From Ophiodon elongatus (lineage: Eukaryota > Chordata > Actinopteri > Perciformes > Hexagrammidae): a stretch of DNA of 64,000 nt. Below are positions 25,506-37,500 of the stretch, one piece after another. The stretch lies in the NCBI GenBank assembly GCA_016806645.1, contig JACSYO010002116.1, positions 1,600,501-1,664,500 on the forward strand. Direction: 5' to 3'. Under the pieces are notes generated by a model, which was not told the origin of the DNA, did not search any database, and worked only from the letters and a program-made list of their open reading frames with translations. Position 1 is the stretch's first letter. Every line of letters starts with the position of its first letter. A program made the translations under genes and the position numbers.

Positions 25506-28081
25506 CACACGCACACACGCACACACGCACACACACACACACACAACAGGACAAGAGAACAATCCCTCCTATGTGAGAGCTAGTTATTGGCTTTGGAAAA
25601 AAGGCAACACTGAGCTTCACACTCGGAGGCAATAACTTTCAATTAAATCATGACACGGGAGAAACCAGCTGACCAAGCATCTCTAATGTCGTCCCTCACC
25701 TTATAGTGCTTCTGCTGTTCAAAATGCTCCTCAAAACGCCTGATCCTCTTCTTCAGGGTGTGAATGTGTCTGTTGAGCACTAAGATGGACACGTGTGACT
25801 CTGTATGGACACTGCTGCGAGCCCTGAAGACAGAAGCACAAACAGTTTCATGATGTAACGTGCATTTAACTATCACCTAACATGGCAGCCATTCAGAAAG
25901 CCTTCACGCTGCATCAGCATTAGCACGGCGATCTTTTTAAACCACTTCTCATTTGGAGGCCCAATAAGCAAAGACAAATAATTCTATCCCAACCGTGAGT
26001 CACTATTCCTAAACAAAGTGGGTGACAAAACATTTGTCTTACATGCGTATGTGCTGTGACCGGGGCGGAGAAGGGGCTATATCGGGGTCTAGGTTGTAGC
26101 GCAGGCTGTGACCGAGGTTGGCGCAGCGAGGCGAAGGAATGGGGCAGTCACTTGTCGTAAAACGAGAGAGGAGTGGGCTGGTTTTAGGGCCTGGTGGGCT
26201 CGGCAGCGGCTCATTTCCTGAAATCCCCTCAGAAAGATTTGCAGTGGACGGGACAGGACTGGACCCTGATGAATGAGGGGATTCCATGTGTACTGTAATA
26301 GACAGAAAGGACAAAACATCAACTTAAATCCTGAATCATTTTTACTATTTCTCATTTGAGTCTGTCAGATTAAAAAGCATTATTTCATGCAATTAGTCTT
26401 TTTTTTTTACCTTACTTTTACTTATAAAGAGACAAAATAAGAGACGTGAGAGAGGTAGGAGGGGGGTAGAGGGTAAGTCAGGAAGAGAAAGAGGGGAGAC
26501 AAAAGGATAATGAAAGAATAACAAATAGCTATTTCCTATTCAAGCTACAAAAACATATTTGCTGAGAAAGAACACCAAAAAAAACACTTTCTATCAATGT
26601 CTAGCCAGAAAAAGACAAGGAAAAACTAAAGTGTAAATAAAATCTACACTATGATAAATATGACATATTAATGAACATATGTACCAATACATTGTGTCAT
26701 AGGTGGCTGTGCAGTGCTGCAACAGTAACAGCATCGTACAGCGCCGTTACTCAATGTATCAACTAAAAGACACACCCAGCTCTGGGAAATGATGAAGCTC
26801 ATAGCTCGCTGTCAGGACTTATTGGCCTTTATTTAACATGCACCAATGGAATTACAGCTAGGAAGATGCTCTGAATGAAAACAGATGATAAAATTAGATT
26901 CTACAAATAATGGCAGTGATAGAGTATAAAGTGCGGTTCTTGGACTGACAGGGTTATGGGTTTGATTCCCAATGAGACCCTCCAGCCTGAAAATGACTGT
27001 ACTGTGACATACTTTGGGCATAATTTGTCTAAATACATTTATGACAAAAGTAGATGCATTAAATAAATTGGCAATGGGCTTTTACAATCCCCAAAAATAT
27101 ATTTAACATTAGAAGTTCAGAAATCAGAATATCATCACTTCATTGTCATTGTCTTACCGAGTGACGAGTCGACCGGCTCCTGAGCTGGTGGCGACGGCGG
27201 CGAGTGGAGAAGCCGCATGTGGGTCAAATACAGGTTCTGCTCTTCAGTATAACGAGGCTGTTGCTGGGCAGGGAGGTTATCCTGAACTTGCGGGTCTACC
27301 GGTGAGGGCAGGGGTCCCAAGTCAGCCTCCAGAGCCTGTAGCTTGAGGGAGGGGCTCTGGAAACAGAAGCAGAACATGCCTTCAGGGATGTGGACGGGCA
27401 GCGACGGGAGAAGTCAGAAAGAAGCCGTAGTTTGTGCGGAGGGAGTCTTCAACGTTTCACATGCTGCTCGAGAATCTTCAGAAGTCCTGTAAAACCATTT
27501 TACTCTCTCCTATGAATATATATACTCTGGAGTTGAAGCGTGGTTAGGCAGAGAGTTGCAGGATGAGGTGAGATGAGTGGTTGCCTCGTCCTCCTGAGAA
27601 AGAAGTGAGTCAGACTACCATGAACGGAGCTCGATGAGCAGGCTGCTTTCGCTGGTGGTTGAAGTACAAGGAACAAACTTCTCAAGAAGCAAATCTTTGA
27701 TCATCCAAGTCGGTAACAAAAGCAGATAGAAATCGTCATTGCAAGCAGCACATGTGAGGTGGTGCGCTATTTCAGTAAACGGACCATCCTCTGCTGTAGC
27801 TCCCCAAAGAGAACTCCTAAATCCACATGGTTCTCCCTCTGACCGGTATTCCCGGCACTTCTGCAGCTGAACAGCCTCCACATGGATTATTCAACATGCA
27901 CGGGAGAAGGGGGGCGGCAGGAATACCTCTCATGTCGGTGTGTGTGGTGTGGGTGTGCGCGCAAGGGAGGAGAGAGGCACTGTATATGACGAGGCGTTTC
28001 CATGGCAACGTTGTCAGACTGAGCTAAGGAGTCTATTTGATGGAGCTGCAGGGAGTCACGTTACTGCTTGCCTCTGTATGT

Positions 28082-28124
<43 letters not shown>

Positions 28125-28481
28125 TGTGTGTGTGTTGATGCAATGAATTCTGATGAACCGTGAAAAAACAACTGCATCAACAACATTCCGAGGGTTGAAA
28201 CGTTAGAATATAATGCAGATTTCGTTTTGGGCTTTTATTTTGTTCATTTAGGTGCTCTGACATCATTCTCAGCATCATCAGCAGCAGCAGCAGCAGATAA
28301 GGGCTTAGCTTCTCCTTTCTCAACCTCCATGGGTGTTCATTCACAAAAAATAAAAAAAAATAAAAAAAGAATACTGCTTTGTGCGTCACGCAGAGGAGGT
28401 GGAAGGATGGAAGGGAGGGGAAGAAGTAAGGCTGTTATTACAGAAGCAAAAAACCCACAGGCAAGTAAGCTCACACCTAGC

Positions 28482-28566
<85 letters not shown>

Positions 28567-31500
28567 TGGAGGTATTAACTGTCCTGTTGTCATAGATACC
28601 CTCAACCTGAACAAAGTGTTAATGTGTGTATCTAAAAAGACTGTGTGGAAGGAGAACTTACGTCATGGCTATTGTTCCTGCCTCTGCAATCATGGTGTCT
28701 GTCAGGAGAACCACTCCATCCTCCTCCGTCTCCTCTCCTCCACTGAAGAAGCAGACGGCAAAACGCACTGATGAAGTCTCATTCCCGAAGCCCACTTACT
28801 GACACACGCCAGCGTGGGCACACACTCAGACACCCCCATGTACACTCAAAAATGGAGGTTACAATGACACATACAGATCATCAACGTTTTCAGCAGGTCA
28901 AGTTATTTTTTCATCAACAGTTAAAAAGAGTTTCTCTAACTATAATAGTCAAGACTCATTTTGATAGGAAATCATTGGTTCAAGTTAAATAGTTAAATGT
29001 ATATACTGTTATCATACAGCTGTGTGACCCTAAAAACTAAAAAGGGAATCCTGAGTGTATTTTGTAGCTACTGCTGAATAAAATCTTGTTATATTTATGG
29101 GTTAATCTGGTCATGGCGTCAATGAAAACTAGCAACACAACAGTTTAACATCAGCCCCTTTTCCTCTGTCCGTGTCGTAAAGTATTCACATCAATTTGAA
29201 ACTTTTATTTTAATCTAAAACCTTCGATGAACTGACTAGACTCTAAGGCTCTTTCAGTGTGGCTTTTATGTGCATTAGTGCATTACATTTTGCTAGCTCA
29301 CAGGCCTATGGCTACAAACTCTCAGACCTGGCTTTCAGAGAATGAAAGAATGTAAATGGAGGCAAGCTGAAATTGTTTGGAGATGGCAGCCAACGCTCGA
29401 CGGAGGTCTGTTTACCTTCTCAGATACTGTGGTCTTGACTTCTGTCTGGTACTCTTTGCAGCACAGCATGCTGAAAAACAAAAGACAACAACAGGCTAAT
29501 ACGATCAAATTTCATTAAAATAAGAACATTGTTTCTCCCCGTGGTTCACAATCCATGTGACGTTAATAACCATTGTGCTCTATCTGTATTCATCGTCAAT
29601 ACTGTATCAAATCTGTTCCGAGGCAGGACTGCCCAGCGCTTTCTGTCGCTTTGAGGCCATACAGTCATTAAAGTTGTGGCTCATTCATGTCTGACACTAA
29701 TGAGGCATAATTGAGAAGACCCGTCCTGTGGCTCTGTAGAGGCAGCGCAAACAAAAACTCAGCGTGCCGCCATGCTAGGGTCGCCCTAATCCAGCTAGTT
29801 GGTCAGCTCCACATAAGCCACTGGGGCAAGTCAATGTTAGTTGGACTGGAATCTGATCAAAACCATGACTGTGAGCGGAGCAGTGCTCCGATAACCTACT
29901 TCTCATCTGACTGGGCTGAGGGATGAGCTGAACTGAGATGAACCTCGGGGCATCCAAAGGAATTCGATCAAATTAATTCTGAAACATTTGAACTGCTCCA
30001 CCATTACTAACACAGCCCCTTTTGTTGCTGGTTCTTCTCTTTGACTTGAAATTGCTTTTTGAAATTCAAATAGCTGATTTAAGAAAATGTCATGTGAAGG
30101 ATTTTTATTCCACTTGGACGTTATCTGTCAAGACCAATGAACAAATGGTTGCAGCTATAAAACCAGTACAAAGCAGAAACAAAGGAGGAAAACATGACTG
30201 CAAATAAATGTCTTTGTGCAGAAATGTTCCTCTCACCTCTCCGTGTGCCAAGTCTGTGTTTGGTTGTTGTTGTTCTGTGATTCATTCGCTACGCAGCGGT
30301 CTGAAACTGATGATTTCTGTCCAGCATCTCTGGAAGCCTGAAGAACAATTCAGTTCCAATCACATGTTGAGCTGAAAAGATTTTCCACTTTAAACATTAA
30401 AAGCATTATTGTGCTTTGTTTCCTAATTCAACACTACATACTCCACATAATATGTTTTGCAGCATGTGCAGGGGCAGCAGGTGACTGTACTGTTTTTCTA
30501 ATTTAATTTAACACATCTTTAGAGATCTAGTCTAAATATAAATGTGTAAGGTCATAGAAACAGTTGTCGCGCAATGATAGTCAGTGCGGGAGATGTGGAG
30601 TGCAGAGAAAGAAAGAACAAACTTGAAAGAAAAGAAATCAACAAAAAAAACAAAGATGAGAAAATCAACAATGCACACCGTTGAACAGTCGTCTTTAATG
30701 GGAGAGGAAGGTGTCCTCCTGTTCTCCTCCTCTCCCTCCTCTGTCTCCATTGATGGGGAGGTGAATGGTGGCATCTTGGACTGCGAAAAGATCCTGTTGA
30801 TAAATAAACACTCATTAAAATGTAGAGGAGCTACACAACTCCTAATTGTTGTATTAACGAAAATGTATTGCATGTTTGAGTCTTGAGAAGGAAGTACAGG
30901 GGCAAATGTGTCTTATCTTCTCAAAATGATTTGAACAGCTGTCACCTTGTGAAATGATTTAAGCTGAAAACAGCACTTGTGTGTGAAAAAAAGAGAGACG
31001 AACGGAAGAAGCGCTCACCCTTGTGTGGTACACTGCAACTCCGGTGGCTCTCCCCTCAGGCTTTGGGATGGGATGCTCTGGAGGGAGCGTTGCTCTGGCC
31101 CTGGGTCAGTGTAGCAGGAGAGCACACGACCTGCCTCGGTACTGTCACTTCCCTCCTGGTCTGGAATCGGCTTCTGAATGTCAGCGCTGACGTCAGAGGT
31201 GGATTCACAACCCCGCACCAGTGTGTCAGGGCTATGGAGAGACACAGAAAGAGAGAGAGTGAGATAGACAGAGGAGTGCACACACAGGAGGAGGTGAGGA
31301 GAGAAGCTCTCAAGAAAGAACAAACATTCCAACCAAATCAGTGGAATATTGATCAAATATTTTGAAAAAGGCATTTGAATAAAACTAAGATAGATCAATG
31401 TTATGTTAGCAGGAATACTATATATGTAAAATCTAACAGCACATTTTAAGTGCTAACACGGGTTAAGTCTGGAATATCCAACGACGATTCCCTGAGAAAA

Positions 31501-33479
31501 CTGCTGGCCTCCACACCAGGTAACATCAAGCAGGTCCATAATCAGGAGTGCGTAATCTAATGCTGAACTATGACATGACTCATGAAGCCCTATGGAGCTG
31601 CTCCCAGTAAGAACAGCACAGCTGATATGCCGCGACATGAACCAAAAACTGCCCAATGGTCGTCACGTACTTGCTTAAAGTGCCGTGTGACTCCAGAGCT
31701 GTAACCTACAGCAGATGGGTCAGTGCAGCAGCAAGAAACTAACGTCGTCAAAGAATAAGCCAAGCAGACTTATGTTTCCCCTTCCTCAAACAATCTCCAG
31801 TCCTGATCAGACAAGGTAAAAGTGAACCCACCGTTGGCATGGATAGCTAGTAAAGATAGACAAAAACAGTAAACAGCAGTTATTGTCACGGAAACACTGT
31901 TCATATGCACGATGCACACATTAGCCACTGCTTCTCAAACACAGATGCCTTTATGCGTCGATAACAGCATGCTAAAAATAGGTGTCGGCATCATCGACGG
32001 CTCTAAAGCAACTACATTTCTCTTTTGCATCCTAGACCTAGACCACTTTGCATTATCTCACTCACTTGAGGAGGACCGTTGCCACTGATGCTGAAGCAGA
32101 TGAGACGAGAAAACATCTAAGCCAAAAATGTCTACACTCAAAGCAGCAGTTTAGCGTACGGATTTACATACGAGAGTGAACAGCTCGCTACTTTAGAGGG
32201 ACAGAAAAAAAGCCAAAGACATAAAGAAAAGAGAGCACAGATGAGGAGTACTTGATGGTCAAAAACATGAGTGACACCCGGAGGCAGAGAGCTCACCCCG
32301 GCGCACACACACACACGAACAAGAGCACATGCTCACAGACCCAGATAGAAACTCCCATAGAGCAGCACATATGTGGGATGAGCAATGCCAGTTCTAGCAC
32401 TATAACATAGGTTGAACAGGTTGACAGCTCACACATTAATGCAATACAGACGCATACATTCACACTCAAACACGCCAGTTTAAACGGTGACCTGACAACA
32501 TAGGGAAGATTATTCACGAATATCCACCAACAAACCTAATATAACATATATTTCTTGACCTACATATCCAGACTTGACCTGAAAATGTATAATTTTAGGA
32601 ATAAATTACATTGAAGAGACATTGTAAGATATTACTTAAGTAGGTAACTTACTGAAAACCCTCTGTCCTTTTTCTTAGAATTAAGCAGACACTTGGTTTG
32701 AAATCAAACCCTTTGTAGGTATAATTAGACTAGAATCAATATGGACTGTGACGTTAGTGGGAAGCGTGGAGGTCCAGACATAACCAGATGGAACTGCATG
32801 CAAGAACATCCAAATGACAAATCCCTGTCTGAATTAACAGAAAAAGGGTCCATTTCTATTTGTTTAAATGCCAACTTTAACCTAAGAGCAGCATTTTTCA
32901 GTAAAGGAACCATAAGAAATGTGTTACATTTGTCTGAATCTTGTGCTGCTGCACTTGTCATGAAGAATAAGTAAATAAACACAAGAGCAAAATACATTTT
33001 CAAACCCCAATATATACTGTAGGTATTCGATCTGGACAAATCAGAGCTTAGACAACCAACAACGAAAGAGGAAAAGCGGTGTGCCATTCAGACAATACAT
33101 CAGATCTAGAAAGATAAACAGTTGATGATGCAGCTTCTTGTGCCTGCTAAACAGATGAGAGTGGGATGCTGTGGTAATTGGTTTGCCCTGCGAGTGCTAA
33201 AAAAAAACAATTGCACTTGGTGAAAAAACAAGCACAGAACAGCTTCTTCTTTAAACTTGGCACTCAGCAGGTGTGATTGATTTTAAGGCTTATAATCTGG
33301 ACGACATGGAGACACCATGTTGTACTGTCAGGTGTTATTAAACAGGGTTAGGTTTAGGGTCAGTTTGCAAGTGGCCAGCTGGATTGGGTGCATCAACGTG
33401 AGCTGTGGAAATAAACAGAAGGTTGTACTGCAAAGCAAGGACTTGAGACGGCCATCAACCTGTTACCCCCGTCTAAGCT

Positions 33480-33538
<59 letters not shown>

Positions 33539-34488
33539 TGCCACCTGTTGGACCTTTTTACAGCTACATCTACTGACGACACCTCTTAAAACCGACACTT
33601 GTGAGTCTGGCCAGTCTGACATCTGGCAGCCATGCTCCTGCCTTTGGATATTTCTATGACCTTCATATCAAATGTTGCCAGTAGTTCACATAGATTTTTA
33701 TTAGTAATACCTCATGCTTATTTTGGAAATATCCTCATTGACCTCAATTCCTCCGAGGACAGATCTGTTTCATCATAAAGTAAACATAACTAGAATGACA
33801 AGAGGAAAAAGTCCTCGTCTCCATTAACAGAACTCCATCCACACACAAACACAAGTTAAGATACCAGACACAGTGTCACATGGGCGACAGCCACGAAATT
33901 AATAAGCAAATGCACGTGAATGCCATGTTGCATGCTGACTTGGGGCGGACAAAAATAGACAATATATAAATGTACTTTGATGGCTGCAACCTTGTGGCAA
34001 CCCACATTTACAATTTAAAAATAGGAAAGAGCACAGTAGCCTCCGAGTGACAAAAGTTCCCCACAAGCAGATGGCAGCTGGTATGTAGATTCTGTCTGGG
34101 GGACCAATTTGCAATTGTCCCATTTTCACTGGTCCTTCAAGCAGCTTTTTTTTATTTTTTTTATTTGCAATTAGAAATCAGCTGAACAAGTAACAGCATT
34201 TTTGCTGTTGACTTAAGATACTGGGTGTCATGATTTCTGGGGGAGGTTAGCGACACAGTTTGACATCTTTTCTGACTTCCATGAACATGCGTGACAAAGA
34301 CTTTAAGAGGTTGGCCTTAATTAACTGTGGATGACATCTCAGCCTGATCACCAATGATACAACCATCAACCTAGCAACTGACTGAAAAATGCTGAATACA
34401 GAGTGAAATGCAGGTCCAAATATTCCCCAAGGACAAGATTTATAAGGGAGAAGCTTGTGTAAATTCATACCACATGACTATTCAGAGA

Positions 34489-34552
<64 letters not shown>

Positions 34553-37500
34553 GAGTGCAGTTACAAGGCTACAGATGCTCAGGTAATGATATTACCTGTT
34601 GAGTTGACACTGCATCCGTATTGTTTGGTTAAAAGCACTAGTCGCTGAGCTGGTAGTGGTCTCTCCCTCCAACATGTCCACACTACTCTGCTCCGAGTGA
34701 CAGCTGCTGGATCGGACCTACCAAGGACAAAAACAGTAAATACACACATACACGCACACCATAACAAAACCACAAAGCTTTTTTTCTCCTTTATCTTTAT
34801 GCATTAGGCGCTTTTTAATACCACAGAGAATGCAATTTAATGTTGTTTTCATGGTGATGCCGGTAATCAAATCACTACAAGCCAACAGGGACAATAAGGC
34901 CTTTGACTATTTATTAAGAGCATGAATTTATTGACATTGAAACTCCATTTTTATCAGTGCTTCCCAGCGGAATATATCGCTGATACCAAGTAATGTAATT
35001 AATCTTTTAACACAACCAGTTACCAGATCATCATCCGTAGCTACTGTGGCTAGCAGTAGCAACAGGGTTTACTACAGGTCTGATGTTGATGCCTGCACAG
35101 TCCACTGATGCAGCAATCCTACTTCTAGTTTACAGGTGTGTAATCTCCCAACACCCAGCAACCACCCACAAAAAATATTTAGAAATAATGTTACGGTTAC
35201 GACAAGCAAGAAAAAATAGTCAAGAAAGAATATAATTGACATTCCCAACTTGTCAAGACCTGCTTGATACCCTGTACATAGTGCACAAGTTCAAAGATTG
35301 GCATACCTGGGGCCCCACAAATAAAATAGTTCTGTTTGTTGCAAAAAGCTGTGATTATAGCACAAAAGGTGTAATCAAAAAAAAAATAAAGACCATGAAA
35401 AACAATCAATGATGGAACAATCATCAAAGGGAGGATAAAAAAAACATGGTTCACCTCAAAGTGTGAAAGAGCAGATAGAGTAGGAGGGGGTGAGGAGGAG
35501 GCGATTGAGGAGGCCACTGTGTCCTCAGCATGGATTGGAAAGAGAACCTTCTGATGCCTCAGAAGATGGAGCAACAGGGCATTACTCACGTACTGCTCCT
35601 CCAGCATCCTGGGTCCTGAGGGAACACTGCACAAAGAGGAGGGGGAAGAACAACAACACAAAGTCACATTATACTATTTAGCACATGTTCAAAATGTTAC
35701 TCTATTAAGTGTCAATATAATGGAAAAGGGTTCCATCTAGTGGAAGGGTGCATGTACAGAACTCAACTGAGATGAACTGGTCAGACTGCTTTCAGTGAAT
35801 CAAAATCTACACTCAAGAAAAAAAGATGTTCCACTGACAAAAATAAACAGCCAGACACTAAAAGCTTGTACAGCTTCGCTTTGACAATGGCAACTTCTAA
35901 ATTGTGAGATGTGACCAGCTTCTGTGACCAGCTTCTGGTCAAGTGCTTAACATTCACAATATGGAGGTAAGCCCCACCTCAGACCAAAATAGTTGTCACA
36001 TGTTTACCTTGAAGCAGCTGTTTGTTTTCAATATACCATGTTGTGGTTGACATCGTCCACTGTGGTATTTTGTAAGGCTACGATGTATACATGGTAGGTA
36101 AAGGTCAACATAGCATACACCCAGGGAAGAAAAAGGGAAAAATGTGAGTATTAATAGTGTTTACATTGCGGGCAGGTCAACTGGAATAGAAAAGGAGAAG
36201 CCTGCCACATGGATTACATAACAGATTCATATAAGGACAACAAGCTGTTAAGACTCGAATGACTAATATGCATGAGATATTGGGCGGGGGCCAAAAAAAA
36301 CCTGCCACACATGCTGCATGGTAAGAACATGTGCTACAGTGTCTGTTCATTTAATTTGACATTGATAGCAATATTATTAAAATCTTGGAAAAAGAAAAAA
36401 AAACAGACAAACAATGTACCTAAATGTAGCTTAAAAACAATGTTGGGCAAAATAGTTGCTTTGTACAGCTGGACATTGTTTGTATTTCTCAATCATTCTT
36501 TAATCGTTTTCTTTCAAACCATTATAACGTTCCTCTTTTCCTCTGCTATTGTTCTAAAGCCTTTATAACCAGAAAAAAACAGGACATTCTCCAACTTTCT
36601 GCAGCGACAGCAACCTAAACCCCCCCCTCCCCCCAACTTTTCCCAAACATCTGCTGTCAACTCCACACTCCCTAACCAACTCTTCCTCCCCTAGCTATGA
36701 TCATCTGACATCTTCCCCTCATATGGAGAACTAAACCGCGTGACTAACACCGCATTCCACTGGCATGCCATTAACTGACGGAGAAAACAAGACTTGCATA
36801 GATGAGACTGGGAGATCAAGGGATGGGGGGGAAGAGCTGAAAGGTTGTTGATTGAATAGACTACATCCTTTCCTCTGTGACAATAACTGAAACAATACAA
36901 GTCTAATAATAAGTGTGACTGCCTAGAGATTGTGTTTGTTTACAATGAGAGCTGCGTTCTGTAAACAGGAGGGGAGGAGCAACCGACAGTATCCTGATGA
37001 TCTCTTGTTATATTGGTCTGTCTGTTCTTGTGCCATCCTCTGTGTTATCAGCCACAACCCACACCCATTTCCTGGACAAATCTGACTCCACCCCAACTTA
37101 GTGGTGAAGCTGTGGAAATATGTAGCAGGGAAGCCACTGAAGCTACATCTGGAAGTGACATAGACAAGCTTGAAGAGAGCCTTATAACCAGTAATTGTAA
37201 AGGGAACATTTGTGAGAAATCCAGCTATATGTCTTCAAAACAAAAGTTTGAAAACCAACATTTTACAGTCGTAAAAACCAAGTAAACCAACTGTCTGCTG
37301 AAGCTTAATGTGAGTTAAGTCGAACCAGGCTGTGCTGATTTGATGGCAGGAATCTGGTGTCCCAGTACAGGTCTGGAGAGGATTTAAATTTGGCATTAAC
37401 AGCAACTTACTGAAATATACAAGGCCCAAAGATGGTTGCCAGACTTTTCACAGGCATGTGATTTGATTGGCTGTGAGCAGCCACTCTGGATATGAAGTGG

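Noticed and set aside
26930..26995. tRNA-like B-box (GGGTTTGATTCCCAATG)
   Set aside because: No matching A-box, acceptor stem or cloverleaf could be drawn. It is at most a decayed tRNA-derived SINE fragment.
27615..27881. 88-codon minus-strand frame in a fam13c intron
   Set aside because: Its first codon is GTG, and the nearby true ATG is in another frame. There is no splice connection in phase to the neighbouring fam13c exons that I could support.
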